From Bryoerythrophyllum caledonicum (lineage: Eukaryota; Streptophyta; Bryopsida; Pottiales; Pottiaceae), in NCBI GenBank assembly GCA_963971425.1, contig OZ020519.1:16260028-16324027 (forward strand): a stretch of DNA of 64,000 nt, written 5' to 3'. Below are positions 11,889 to 23,908 of the stretch, one piece after another (within the stretch, counting starts at the first letter, position 1; every line of letters begins with the position of its first letter). Position numbers and translations under genes: made by a program. Under the pieces are notes generated by a model. The model saw nothing but the letters and a program-made list of their open reading frames with translations. It was not told the DNA's origin and made no database searches.

Positions 11889-13713
11889 AGCTCCTCAAAG
11901 ACGGCTCTCACAGCGAACACCTTCCCGCCACACCACACCGACGCTCCCAAACCAACCTCAAAAACTCGAAGCTACAAAAAACCACAACCACCAATCGCAA
12001 ACAAGATCCTCCGCCGGAAGCCAGAACTTAAGAAGACGATGCTCCCTAATCCGAATACACTGTCAACGCCACCACGAGCTCTCCAGAATGCGGAGCTACA
12101 ACATTATGCGGACGCGATCCTGACGTGCTCAGACAATCGCAACAAGTCCAGTTTTCGAGGCGTCAAAGCTTCCAGGACAAGCTACCATCTCAACTCTCTG
12201 TAAACACAGCCGCTACCGGGACTGAGCTCGGATTGCAAACCCTACGACGAAGCTCAGAGCTCCAGAATTGAACTGCAACTGGTGGATTAGAAGCTAAGAA
12301 ACGGAGACGGGAAGGTGTGGCGGGAGACAGTGGTCGGGATGGCGGGAACTTCGTGTTGTATGGGTTTGGGAAAGGGCGGGAATGCGGTCTGTTCATCTAT
12401 TGGATGATTTTCGTCGGTTTGTTACAGTCTGTGATTGTGCCGTTGGGTGAACCTAATTTGCTCTCTGCTGTTGCGGTTCGTCATTGATACTGTGGTTGAA
12501 TCCGGGTTCGTCGATGTCCATGTCCTGGTTGATGTACTGGTTGGTTTTGGGCTGATGTCGTGGTGGATCTTTACTGTTTTGGGCTGATGTCGTGGTGGAT
12601 TTTTTGGGCTGATGTCGTGGTGGATCTTTTTATTGTCTTTGGGTTGATGTAATTTTTGTAGAAATCCAACTTGTGGTCAAAAGTTACAATTAATTTTTGG
12701 TGCCATATTCTCACTTCAAATGCTAATATCTTTCAATCCATGTGGTCAAACGTCCCAAAATTTTCACCACACTCTTATACAACTTTTGTACAAGATGCTA
12801 TGGTTACATTCTCAAAAAATCAAATCCGGGCGGTCCCGTCTTACTGGGGCGCTTAATCAATGGCTGGTGCGGTGGGCAGGCATAACCTCCCTTAGAGCAA
12901 CTCCATCCTAGACACCAACGCGGCCATGCCAAATTTTTGGGTGGAGCGGGAAAGGCAGTTTCCTAGTAGAGATTTTCTTGCGCCGCTCCCGGACTGCAGT
13001 GCTACAGGAACCGGGGAATTTATTAAAAGAACCATTGACGATGAGCAGGAAAAAAGTAAGCTCCCTTGTACCACCTAGGTTCATCATTCAGATGAGTACC
13101 TGGAGGTGCATTAGTTTCTGATAACTTTCGACGTGTCTCAGGTTTCGGGCCGAGTGTTGCTAGAATATGGTTATTTGAATTGATTCAGGAAGTCCTTGAC
13201 GTGTAGTTGCTCAATGAATCATGTTCCGCTCACAATGGCAAATACAGTCCTTTCCTCTGGATGTTCACGTTGAATTCATGCTGCGATAACCATAGTCAAG
13301 ATCTACATTTTAAAGAAGCATGATTTCTTCTTCTAAAGTTGAGTAAAAATTTATTTTTCATGGCTATTTTTATTTTAATACACCACTCATATAAAATGAT
13401 GTTCAGTGTATCCACACTATAAATGCTAAAAAAAAATTCTTTTGATGAATATTTTTAAATATATGTCTACAATTATCCACCTCTTTGAGTAGAATAGATA
13501 GTTCTGCTGTTGATAAATATCTTCATCAAAAGTAAAAAACTATAGCTTAGTCTTCCAACTCATATCTAAGTGTGGATAAGCTAAATATTATTTTCCTGTG
13601 TAGACGTTTAGCTATACATATAGCAAGGTAGAAAATTTTATTTTATGAACAAACTTGTGTGAAATCTTGGTTTGGGCATATTACTATGGTACCCTTCTAT
13701 TTAGAATTCTATT
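11889..13713. other. Promoter side of the CTF4-like gene and spacer
   Basis: About 11889-12420 is the likely 5' UTR and promoter of the minus-strand CTF4-like gene; open frames here show no domain. At 12541-12650 a roughly 38-bp unit containing GGGCTGATGTCGTGGTGGAT is repeated three times. The remainder is non-coding as far as I can see. Confidence 0.45.
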
Positions 13714-13850
13714 AGCATAAATAGTCATAAATAGTCATAGCATTCTCATACAATAAATAGTCATAAATAGTCATAGCATTCTCATAGCATAAATAGTCAT
13801 AAATAGTCATAGCATTCTCATAGCATAAATAGTCATAAATGAACTCTATT
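13714..13850. repeat. 36-bp minisatellite
   Basis: Nearly four tandem copies of a 36-bp unit containing ATAAATAGTCATAAATAGTC and ATAGCATTCTCAT. The copies differ at only a few bases, so the array is recent. Confidence 0.8.
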
Positions 13851-14327
13851 TCTCATACCAAACTAAAAAAGGATAATGAAAATGAAGCAAGTGGCTTTTA
13901 CAGGAAGACAAGAAGTTCTATCTCTCTATATATTAAAAAAACACGTGGTGTCCTACAAAGCGGGAACCTAGACAAGAGACCTTGTCCCTAAGCGACACCA
14001 TATCCTTGCGTGTTACAGACTTGGTGCCACAACAATACACGGTATCAACGGATATTTAACTAAATGAGGACAAAATGATCAATTGTGGACCAAATTAGAT
14101 ACTTGTGACGACCCTAAACACCTACTAGATTGTCCTAAAATATATAATTTGTATGGGTGAAGGATACTCAGAATCTACTAATGATTGTTAAAATGCCGTG
14201 TGACTTCTCTTTTTGGGGGGCGGCCAACCATGAGGGTGCGTTGACGACCTAGACTCTTCGTCTTCCATAATTACAGGAATAGTGCTTTGTATCGCAGAGA
14301 TATAGTAGAAGGAATTTAAATGCAACT
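13851..14327. other. Spacer before the palindrome island
   Basis: No gene seen. The first palindrome copy of the island begins at 14328. No terminal repeat that would define an element end was recognised here. Confidence 0.35.
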
Positions 14328-15680
14328 ATCGGCGGGTAGCCGAGACGTAGTGATCGAGGATAAGGTGAAACAAACCATAATGGAGGATGGCGTCATGCAC
14401 ATAGTCCGCGATCACGAGCGTAAAAATATCTTGAATAAAGGGCTCAAATCTTGCGACTAGTGAAGATAGAGGAGGGTGGTTTGTAAGCACAAGGAGGCTG
14501 GAAAAGATTAGAAATGAGCTTCATACAAAACAATGAAGCCAACGGTTTATGGCACTTTGACAAACAAAAACGATTGCATATATGAGAAATAGTCAAAACG
14601 TTTGCATATGTTGTGTTAAGTGTATAGCCGCAGTCAGCGGGGAGCCGACAAGAACGCTCTCTTCTATCCAGAAAGAGACCTCGCCATCTATAACCAAGAA
14701 TAGTACCTACAGTGCGATCTGACAACAATTGAGTCCTAAAATAAGGATTATGCAATCCATCGGTTGGTAGCCGATGAAACAAGAATCAGTCTTCATCTCC
14801 ACAATTGACTAAGATGCCACTAGCCTCCAGAGTTGCAATCGCAGCGCTCGTTGCCTCAGGCGGAATACGGTGAGAACCAGGAGGGCCTTTCTTAGTGTGC
14901 GACGGATAACAGTGCGAGTAAAGAAGAATTTTGCAGTTTTGTACCTCTGAAAGACAAGGTTCCCTTTGCCATCTCCTAGTCCAGCATTCCCTCGCGACAA
15001 TCTTCTTTGATTCCTTCTTCCCTAACATGGGCAACTTTGAAATTCACCATTCGACTTCTTTGATTCCACCATTCGACTTTGAAATTCCTGTAGCAATCAC
15101 CTGGTGTCAGATTGACGCATTCAAGAACTCGGCCTATCCACACGGGAAGGTAATGACCGTTGCTAGGACGGTAGAGAACAAAATCATTGAGTAAAACATC
15201 TCGAAATGGATTGAACGACAGCTTTGGATGGCTCAATTCAGGGCCACAAAAAGGATATGCGTCGGGGTCATCCTCAGGGGTAATGTCCGGAATTTCACTG
15301 ACGACATCAGGCGACGTTGAGCCGCGAGCATGATCGCGAATCAAATTTGAAATTGGCCAAAATCCTTTCTGGAGAGACTCTCGGTTTGGTGGCAGGGGAC
15401 CAGAAATAAGTTGATGGATACGCTCCTAGTACAAAATGTACGGGGCCATATCCGTTGCATAACGCTTATCCCGGGACATGCCGGTCTTCCAAAACTCAAT
15501 ATATTTGGCAATTCCGTTCTTGATGAAGGATTGCTTCTCGCTGACTCGAGTGGCCCGAGCAACCTCCTTCTCTAGGTTTCTTTTGTTCTGGTTAACTCGG
15601 ACGTCCTTCGAGAGAGGCTTAAATGGGACTGGCTTTGGATCTCCAACAAGTAGGGGTGGATTTCCGTGCTCAACCGTGGT

Positions 15681-15899
15681 CCACATCTTGACAGGCTTAC
15701 TTGTAGGAGTCCAAGAAGAATTAGTGGCACAAATTGAATGAGCACACAAACTCATAGCAGGAACGTTTCGGTCCATCGGCGGGCCGCCGACGGAGATGGA
15801 AGACGACGAAGGTGGAGAAAGCTGAAGAGAGATGGGAATAGGAGTATTTCCATCATGACTGGCTTACCTGGAGGAAGCCAAGATGAATCAGCCGCACAC
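15681..15899. repeat. About 50-bp imperfect direct repeat flanking a palindrome
   Basis: On the minus strand, 15899-15848 and 15730-15681 share about three quarters of their bases. Both encode SSW(L/T)P(P/T)(G/S)KPV(M/K)M and both contain (C/A)AGTAAGCC or CAGGTAAGCC, a splice-donor-like string. The palindrome at 15775-15791 lies between them. A single block is expected in the protein family, so the pair looks like a local duplication that brought, or was brought by, the palindrome. The resulting splice phase does not work simply (phase 1 donor, phase 2 acceptor). Confidence 0.65.
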
Positions 15900-17344
15900 T
15901 TCTTGTATCTCATGAACGGCCATCCTACGTCATCTCCTTCCTCCTCCACGTAAAACTTGAATAGGTGCATCTCTCCCAATCCCACAATCTTGTTACTCTC
16001 GTCATGATGATATCCAGCAATATAACTCTTAAAATCCGCAGCCTCTTGGACAAGTTCCGGAATGAACGCGACAGTCTTCTGCGAGTCCATGAAGGCTTTC
16101 ATGAGGTCAGCCAAACAATAAGTATTCTTCCATTTGATGAGTTTCGATAGGTAACTAAAATGTGCGTCAATATCCTCATGAGTGTGGCCAACAATCAAGA
16201 ATCCCAGAGTGACCTCCTTGAAGATTTTTCTAGCTGTATATAAGAAGCGAACAAAACGCCATGAGGATCCGATTCTTGTTATCCTTGGCGAAGTTATCAA
16301 GCTAAAGAAACAACTTCCGAGGAAGCGAGACTTGCGGTTTACTAGAAGGAGTATTCGGGAACGGATCTCCTTTAGATTCTGGAATTGATGACATACATCT
16401 GGACTTCCCATGAAGTAGAGCATCAAAGAAAGGATTCAAAGGTGGACAGGTGAATAGCTCGTTGGACTCTTGCACGGGGCGCCTCTCTAATGCTCTTAGA
16501 ACACAACAGAGAGAAGAGATGGTGAAATTCGAGTCCCTCGGCTATAACGACGTCGAGTAATGAGCGTAGGCACCGTCGCCGTGTCCATGTGTGAGCATGC
16601 CGGTACATGAAATCGGAATCTGGCCGAGCCCAGAGGTGGCCTTGGTAATCCTCTGCATTCTAGGAATGGCCATCTTGGAGGTATTTATCTTGTCATGAAT
16701 TATGCAAAGGAACTCAGACAGGTACTGAATAGATTGAGTCAACCAGCCGGAACAAACATTTCTACATGCCCTTTAGTAGATTAGGTGCCTGTTTTTGTCA
16801 TCCGTGAGTCCTTGCCACTCGTCTGACCCGCGAGGATATTTTGCGATAAACTCGACGAGGAAGTCGCACTCCGTGCACCTGGAGAAGTTGTTGCCCACAG
16901 ACTTTACTTCTACATTTCTAAAGAACCTCTTCTTCATGTTACTCACCGCATATTGCGAAATCGGCTTAGCATGGCATTCGACGTTTACCTGGATAAGACA
17001 TTTTTAAGGATATCAGTAATACAGAAAGACGATGGTGTCATGGATATGCCCAGTAGGCGATGAGTGAGTTCCGTCGGCGGGCCGCCGACATCACTTGTTG
17101 AAGCGATAAAGAAAACAGACCATGCTAAATACAAAGATAGGGGAAAGTAATGACAATACTTACAAAGTTGGCCATGTCACGTAAGTGATTCCAATTCATA
17201 ACCGCGGGAACTTGGAAGGACCTTCAACGCGGCGACCCTCTTGTTTCTGATGACACGGAGCTCATTTGGCATCTGGTCTGTACTGTCGTTGATAATGCTC
17301 GATATGGTCCCACGAGCCTGAACGGTGTCCTGATGGAAATTCTT

Positions 17345-18990
17345 CCATCATGTACATACAAGTATTAGTCTTTATATGTGTGGATTTTAATAAGTAAGGA
17401 GTTGGGATAAAAAGGGGTTGGTCGTGGTAAGAACCACGGTTTGAGGATTTGGGCAAGTGTTAGCATGTAGGTGCTGCACCGCTCTTGTCACTGCTCGGGG
17501 GGGTAGGTAGCGGGTTGACTGGTATTTTTCCTGCCTCATTAGCGAGCCAAGCCGTGGGCCGCCCAACCACTCGACGGGCTCGATCGGGTTCAAACCCGGA
17601 CCGGCGGCAGCCACTGACCACGACATTTCCAGCCAACCAAGTCCACGACTTGGCGATCAGGTTGTGCGAATCAACACCTTTATACGTCCGTACCATCAGC
17701 TATCTTACGATAAGTTTTTTTCATTTAGTTATTTTTTTTTATTTTTTTTATTTTACTTATCTAGTTGGTTGGAAGGTCTAAGTTTTTAGTCTTCCAATAA
17801 ATAAATGACTAGGGGATTTTATGTGGTTGAAAGTGGAAAGGATAAGAAAGTAACGAAGTACCTTGTGGGGTACTTTGGGTAGGGTGACATGGGCTGGAGT
17901 GCCCACGTCCACTTGAGGTGGAAAAGGGGGAAAAGGAGATTCCTTAGTAAGTGTGTGTGTGTGTGCGGGTGAGAGAGCAAGGGTTTGGAGCAGAACTTTG
18001 ACTGTATGTAGCTCGGCGAATTTTGTTCGCATTGAATTGAAAATTTGAGGGTTTGTTCTTTGTCTTCAGAGATTTCTATACTCGTTTCAAAAATTGAATT
18101 CGGAGTTATGTAACAAAAGTTATGAAGGTTTGTTTTTCTGTGAAAACCCGAGGCCATCCATTGAGAGGCAGAGGTTTGACAAGCTATAACTTTTGCTGTA
18201 ATTCTTAGTTTTCTTTGAGATTTGGAGGGTGTATGCGTCTCTATCTTAGCTTTCTAGAAAGATATCACAATTGAAATTCAGAGTTGTGAGCAAGAAGTTA
18301 TAGAGATCTGAATGAATAGGGGTAGGCAGAACTTTGATTGTCCATAACTTTCGGAAAGTAGTTTAGATTGACTTGAAATTTGGAGGAGTGTTAGTTGTCT
18401 AAATTAGCTTTCCAGAGAGCTATTACACTTAGTATTTGAAGTTTTGAGTCATCTGTGTCACTTGTTTGAAGGTTACAGCCTTGGTGAAACTTTTCCATTG
18501 TGTTTTTGAACACTTCTTTTGAGTTTCTTAGTGTTTTTGAACACTTGAAGACTTTGGAGTTGAAGGATGGAGGAATTGAAGACTTGAGGCTTGACTTGAA
18601 GAGAAGAGAAGATGGAGACAAGTGTGTTGTGGCTTGTGGTCCGATTTCTTTTTTTGTGATTCCAAGCCAGCTTTGGAGGCTAGTTGTATTTCAATTCTGT
18701 TCTTGTGAACTCTGTTGCGGCGAAGTGGGATTAATTGCCCACACGGTCGTGTTTATGTCGTTCCCACCGGTGAGGCACGTTTGCTGGTCACCGTGGGTTT
18801 GAATTTTAGGAGCCAATCTTTCGGACGGTTTCAGCTTGTGGTCTGGCCGTCCCGTTTAACCCGTCCGAGGCTGTGGTTTCTTATCACCCATCTTTACCCT
18901 TAACCCTTTAGAGCCACGACAGGATAGGCCAACGGGGAGGAGTTTGAAGACTGAAGACTGAAGACTGAAGACTGAAGACTAGAGACTGAA
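17345..18990. mobile_element. Insertion splitting the DUF7869 gene, class unresolved
   Basis: The N-terminal (19083-19487) and central (from about 17330) parts of the DUF7869 gene are separated by roughly 1.6 kb without palindromes and with different composition. It contains a T-rich run (17715-17755), a (GT)n stretch near 17950, and several imperfect copies of a phrase like TTTGATTGTCCATAACTTT. It ends with a GAAGACT heptamer array at about 18943-18985. A solo LTR is the simplest idea, but I could not find matching 5-bp target duplications, so the ends are approximate. Confidence 0.4.
18943..18985. repeat. GAAGACT heptamer microsatellite
   Basis: Five to six tandem copies of a 7-bp unit (GAAGACT, with one AGAGACT variant). 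Confidence 0.8.
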
Positions 18991-19493
18991 GACCTGAAGA
19001 TTTGAAAATACGATTGGATTCCCGAGCAAACAATCTCCAGTCGCAGCTAGATTCCCTGCGAATTCTCAAGGCGCTCCCCTCTCTACATGACAACGGTGTG
19101 AGGCCCGGGTCGCAAAGTGCCTGCGTTACCGTGGCTGCCATTAATGCGACCGATCTTTGAATCATATTTGTAGTTGTAGTATGCGGACTTCGACTCGCCG
19201 TGAATGTTATACCAAACAACTTCACATTGAACATCGACACCTATAAGGTTGATGTATAATTTTCGGAATCCAAGAATTTGGTGAAGCTGGTCCGCAACTG
19301 CATAGGCCATGTCGCGTTGTTGTTCGAAGCTTGACGCGTAGTACTTCCTTCCAATCTTGCGGCTGTCTTCCCAACGAAATAATTGGCAACATCGTTTCTT
19401 ACAACACCTTCTCGCACTAACGAGGCGGCACTCATCTAGGCTCTGAAGGCGCCGGAACTTGGAGACTGACACATTGTCCTTCGGCAAAAGCTT

Positions 19494-20750
19494 TCAACAA
19501 ACGCCCCTGTAAAGATCCTTAGGCACACCCTCAAGCCCGTCATCCTCGCATGCAGCTTGACTATGCGTTGAGCAGAATATAAGGCACTCAAAAAGAAGTA
19601 GACCACCTTCAAGGCGTGTGTGAGTTAATCGCCAACGCATTGTTGTCATCTGAAGATCCTCGTCCTCTGAGACAAAGAGGACCCCAACATCAACGTCTCT
19701 TAAAATCTCTGAATCGCATGCCTCATGTGGCAAGCACACTTGGATCATGGCATGCCCGATAGAAACAAAGTTGTCATCTAGGAGATGGCAATACTTGTTC
19801 CGCCATTGTGGTCGGTCTAGGAACGAATTCGGAACAAATACACCGTCAAGGGTAGCGGATGGATTTTCAAAAGAGTGATAATTATGTTGTCGGCGGCCCG
19901 CCGATGAGATATCATCGTCTCTTCTAGTGGCCATTTCAGTCTCCGATTTGGATCCCTCCAAATAACTACGGGTACGATGATTATTATTGTCCTCATATAC
20001 CCTATCGGGACGGTTGTTGTCGTCCGATGCTTCAATGTCAGTATTGATCAATGAAGAGTCAATCCCCAGGGCATCATCGGAGCGGACATCAAGTGAAAAG
20101 GGACGAACTCGATAGCCACTCCAAAGGACTAGGAAGCCTACGGAATCGCCAAGAGCGCCGATGGATGGAATCTCGCAATGTGCGGGATGACCGACGTATT
20201 TGGAATTGACAGATTGAACTCTGACAAGCAGAAAGAAGCTTTGAGGAATGAGAAATCTCTCCCACGTACCCTTCGCTGAGCATTCGTCGATGACTCCAAT
20301 TCCTGCACAACATCTCTGATCGCCGCTGCCATCAAGTAAGACCACCTCCATGCCGTTGCTAAGGTCCAGAAACTCTTGGATGGGCTTAAGGTCATGAACT
20401 AAGAGAGTAGAAATCTCCGCACGCTCCTCTGAAAGTTCATCAATGTCAGCGTAAGGCCTAAGATCAGCGGCCTCCCAGTTGATCAATCGACCTTCGATGT
20501 CCCGCAACATGGAAACGCCATCCACAGGAAATGGAATGGGCATGTCCAGTGCATCGGACACTTCAATAACCTTCACACGTAAAATCCATGGGTCTCTGAG
20601 AACGACCCTCTCGACAATCGCCCTACCAGCAAAGTAAACGCAGGAATGAGTGAGAGCAACAACAACACGTCTGCGGGGCTTCCATCGTCCAAACTTTCCG
20701 TTCCTCATGAACGACAGCATGGGTTCGACATCCATGCTAACGTCAGTCAT
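19494..20750 (-). CDS. Unknown 418-aa protein next to the DUF7869 gene
   Basis: An open frame from MTDVSMDVEPMLSF to a TGA at 19494. I do not recognise the whole. The block FFLLVRVQSVNSKYVGHP followed by SIGALGDSVGFLVLWSGYRV resembles the DUF8039-type domain of plant transposon proteins (low confidence). A palindrome copy at 19889-19905 is translated here as SSAGRRQH inside an acidic, probably disordered linker. Directly after the TGA the same frame continues as KLLPKDNVSVSKF into the cysteine-rich N-terminus of the DUF7869 gene. The two may therefore have been one protein broken by a single TGA. Upstream, an acceptor-like TCTTTAG ends at 20760, 57 nt past the palindrome at 20801-20817, suggesting a 5' intron. 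Confidence 0.5.
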   Translation of the reverse strand: MTDVSMDVEPMLSFMRNGKFGRWKPRRRVVVALTHSCVYFAGRAIVERVVLRDPWILRVKVIEVSDALDMPIPFPVDGVSMLRDIEGRLINWEAADLRPYADIDELSEERAEISTLLVHDLKPIQEFLDLSNGMEVVLLDGSGDQRCCAGIGVIDECSAKGTWERFLIPQSFFLLVRVQSVNSKYVGHPAHCEIPSIGALGDSVGFLVLWSGYRVRPFSLDVRSDDALGIDSSLINTDIEASDDNNRPDRVYEDNNNHRTRSYLEGSKSETEMATRRDDDISSAGRRQHNYHSFENPSATLDGVFVPNSFLDRPQWRNKYCHLLDDNFVSIGHAMIQVCLPHEACDSEILRDVDVGVLFVSEDEDLQMTTMRWRLTHTRLEGGLLLFECLIFCSTHSQAACEDDGLEGVPKDLYRGVC

Positions 20751-20759
20751 ATGAAATCA

Positions 20760-21938
20760 CTAAAGACAATGGATGAGGAAATTCCAGCAACAATGATTTC
20801 GTCGGCCGCCCGCCGACGAGGGTGGCTCTGAAGTCGATGAACGTGATCAACAACCACACAAATCCCTAAATTAGCTCCATAGTTGCTGGGAAATCTGTCT
20901 TGTAAACCATGCTGTCGGCTGCCCGCCAACGGCTGAATGTTACACACAGAGTCTAACATATGAAGGATGTGACAAGCATCCGCCGAGCGGATATTATCAT
21001 CCGCCGACGGACTTTGGAACAAGAAAATAACATTCGGTGGGAACTAAGTTAGCATTACTTGATTTCAAATGAGCCATCTAAATAATTAACTGCCCGATAC
21101 GTGACAGTGAATAACCAAACATATTCAGATAAAGGAGTGAGATAAAAAAGGACCCATGCTGGACCAATGATAACGGACTTATGCATGATTAGATATATAG
21201 ACTCTAAATTAGCCTCTAAAAGAATCAGTACCAGTTGCGAGCGTGAGAAGTCAGAGCATTGAATAGGGGGCGAGCGAGTCCAGAAATGACGCGTGAGTTC
21301 CTAAGGTTTAGTTCATATCCCCACCATCATGCGTACTGGTTTGCGCGCGAACTTCAAATTTGAATTTAGCCGCCAAAATCAATCAACGACACGCGCTCAA
21401 GGGTTGAAGAGAGCGCGCCAAATTGTGCAGATTCAAAATGGAACGAGGTGACAAGATGAAATCAAATCATTCGAAGTGACATCGTAGGTGTAGGACCCTA
21501 TATCCTAGGCCGAATGATGGCCGAGGCGACATTAATGATGTCATATCAATTTGAGGTATCACGGCTCCAAAACCCCAGTTTCTATGTTTTTATCCGAGAC
21601 GACACTTCAAGATGGCATGTCACTTGGGAATTGATACCTGGATCAGGCTTAATACCCGAGCATGAAGTCTCGGCCTTCCGAAAATCTTCCTAGCAAGATC
21701 GAACGGCTACGACAGTCCACGTGATCCGAGTATAAAACCCTATCGTCTTCCTATTTCTGGTCATTTCTAATCCTGCTCTTCTTAATTTCGCGTTCCCGCT
21801 TAGTTAAGCGCGCTTACGGCTTTAAGCTTAGTATTTGGGTTCATCTGCCGATCGCCAACAGCCAACAGACGTCGGAGGCTAGCAGAGGCGCTTCAGCGCA
21901 ACTCATCAGCCGAGGAGTAATTTTCACCCACCGACAAA
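20760..21938. promoter_or_regulatory. Divergent intergenic region between the two halves of the island
   Basis: Minus-strand genes lie to the left and plus-strand genes to the right. It holds palindromes at 20801 and 20914, a related inverted pair near 20985-21000 (ATCCGCCGAGCGGAT), and several GCGCGC-type strings at 21330-21420. A shared promoter is inferred from gene orientation. No start site can be read from the sequence. Confidence 0.35.
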
Positions 21939-23759
21939 ATGGCGACAACGCAGAGGTATGTACATCATCACCGTCGGCAGCGAGCGGACGGATTTTGAGT
22001 GCCGTATTAGAAATGACCTTTTAGTTTGTAGTGTTTCGTCGGCGGCCCGCAGATGGATGTTGTGTTTAGTGTGGTTAAACTTACTGTGAAAATTGAATTT
22101 TCGTTCAGAAGTGATCACAAGTGGATGTAGTCAGGTTTCAGAATGAATACGTCATAGGGTCATCAAAATGTTATTTTGTGATTCACAATTGACTGCGTCC
22201 GTCGGCGACCCGCCGACAAATGCTAAGTTTAGTCTTGTAGAAGCTTATGTTGTATTAGGGTCTATCGCACAGAGGTGATAAGCAGAGTGTGTTGTGCGGT
22301 TTCCAAGGTCATAGTGTCTCCAAACATCCGTTTATGTGTTGTACACTTGTCACTGTCGTCGTCGGCAGCCCGCCGATGAAGTCTTTGGCAGGTTGTCTGA
22401 TCTTCCATTATGTCGCGCAGGACTGTAGTTCCAAACAAGCTGAAGTGGCTCGTCGGCAGTGTTGTGGACGTCAAAGTGGACGTGGGCTAGCCGGATGACA
22501 GCAAGCCACGAGTCACATGTGAAGTTCACCTACAGTTAACGTCGTGGGGCATCACATGGAGAAAGAAGGTGATTGTCGAGTTGGGTATCAACGAAAACCA
22601 CAACGCAAAAACATTCGTGGGTTAGAGCCTGGTGTCCGTGCTTGACATGAAGGAGGACACGGAAGACGATGAGAAAGTGCGATTCCTAATTCAGGTGAAG
22701 GTCAAAATGGCTGACGAAAATCTGGACATCATCGCAGTTCAAATTCCCTGGATGACATGCACTCAAGAGCTATGCATCACTACTTAGAAGAGCGGGATGC
22801 AGTTCCTCCGCTTCACTCCTCGTCCTGAAGATAGGACGGACTTGCTTACTTGTTTCGGAGAAGCAAAGGACCTCAGGAACGCGGAGCACTCCAGGGTTGG
22901 GGTTATGACGGCCTCAAAGTCAAAGACGGTGAGGAAGCCCAGGAACTCCAGGAAAGCAGGTAGCGACGCTCGGATTGAAGTTGCTGGAACTCCCGGCACC
23001 GGAGAGTCGAGTATGCAGGTGGTCACGAAGAGGGCGTCTAAGAAGGAGCCGAAGGTGAAGTCCGTGGCCGATGCGCTTTCATTTGCCAACCACCTCTCTA
23101 TCAAGACGAGTGGTCAGGAGTTGGACATCATGTACAAGGCGTTAGAGGATGGTCTTAGCGCTTGTTATCCATTCGGGCAAAACATGCTCCCAGCAAAGAT
23201 CTCCTCCGAAAAAATTCATGTTGCTCCCAACTCGATGAAGTACAGACCCATCATCGCGAAGCGCACAGAACAACTCGTGCTATTCTACAGAAGATTGGGA
23301 CCATGGCGGGGAAAGCCGCCTCTGTACGGTGTTCCTTTGCGGGGTCCTCCGGGAACAAAAGAGAATGGGAGGGAGCTGTACGGAATTGAGCTTGAGCTAC
23401 CAAGGATTCACGCATCCATGGACGTCGAAGTTGTGCTTGACGGAGTACACTACAAGTGGTGGAATTCTCCAACATGCCACTAGTACATCATTGGTGGCCA
23501 ACACACGTACATGGCATGCAAAGCACTCGGCGAGTTTCGGCCCGTGGATTCGGACGGGGCAAATTACTTCATCGATCACGATATTATCCCATTGTCGTCG
23601 AGGGATCTGGAAAATCTCGAGAAGATCTCCAACCTCTTGAACATTGAAATCAACGACAAGAAAGCAGAGGAGACCTTCGTGTCGCAGCTCCGGAAGATGA
23701 GGGATAAGTGGATCGAGCATGGTCGACTCGACAGGAGGACCAACTACAAGAAATGGAAG

Positions 23760-23908
23760 GTAATGTGTCAATTCACTCAGCAATTTTGCTCTCCGTTATT
23801 GGCAATCTCATGAGCATGGTGGATTAAATCATTGATTATGTTTCGTCGGCGGGCAACCGACAACATTGTGATTGAGCTCATGTTTATGTCATCTTCATCA
23901 TTTTACAG
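23760..23908 (+). other. Intron carrying a palindrome
   Basis: GTAATG to TTTTACAG joins AAATGGAAG to GAGTTCTGC without changing frame. The palindrome starts at 23845, 63 nt before the last intron base. Confidence 0.75.

Larger units (their letters stand above)
14786..19487 (-). pseudogene. DUF7869-type mobile-element protein, decayed and interrupted
   Basis: Read from 19487 downward. The N-terminal block at 19487-19083 has cysteine-rich ARRCCKKRCCQLF and then HGNAGTLRPGPHTVV. After a gap of about 1.6 kb, coding resumes near 17260 (MNWNHLRDMANF). It is spliced over an intron at 17163-16989 to VNVECHAKPISQYAV and continues with NFSRCTECDF, IHDKINTSKMAIPRMQ and TGMLTHGHGDGAYAHYS. The signature block GFLIVGHTHEDIDAHFSYL is near 16200-16150, and C-terminal blocks reach CGDED at 14786. 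These blocks match a family known from plants and oomycetes that carries DUF7869 and is probably transposase-related. Breaks include TAA at 16773, a frame change near 16240, TAG at 15426 and a frame change near 14990. The assignment is good; the activity of intact members is not known to me. Confidence 0.7.

Noticed and set aside
13921..13945. Helitron-like 5' end TCTCTCTATATATTAAAA that might bound the island.
   Set aside because: No matching CTRR end with hairpin was found near 33.3 kb; the match is short and AT-rich.
14444..14782. Minus-strand ORF of 112 aa.
   Set aside because: It spans two degenerate palindromes and has no coding-like composition or recognisable domain.
17575..17620. 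tRNA gene or SINE suggested by GGGTTCAAACCCGG (box B-like).
   Set aside because: No box A at a proper distance and no cloverleaf can be drawn.
20747..21022. Minus-strand 91-aa ORF upstream of the 418-aa frame.
   Set aside because: It runs through two palindromes and an acceptor-like site, so it is more likely 5' intron sequence.
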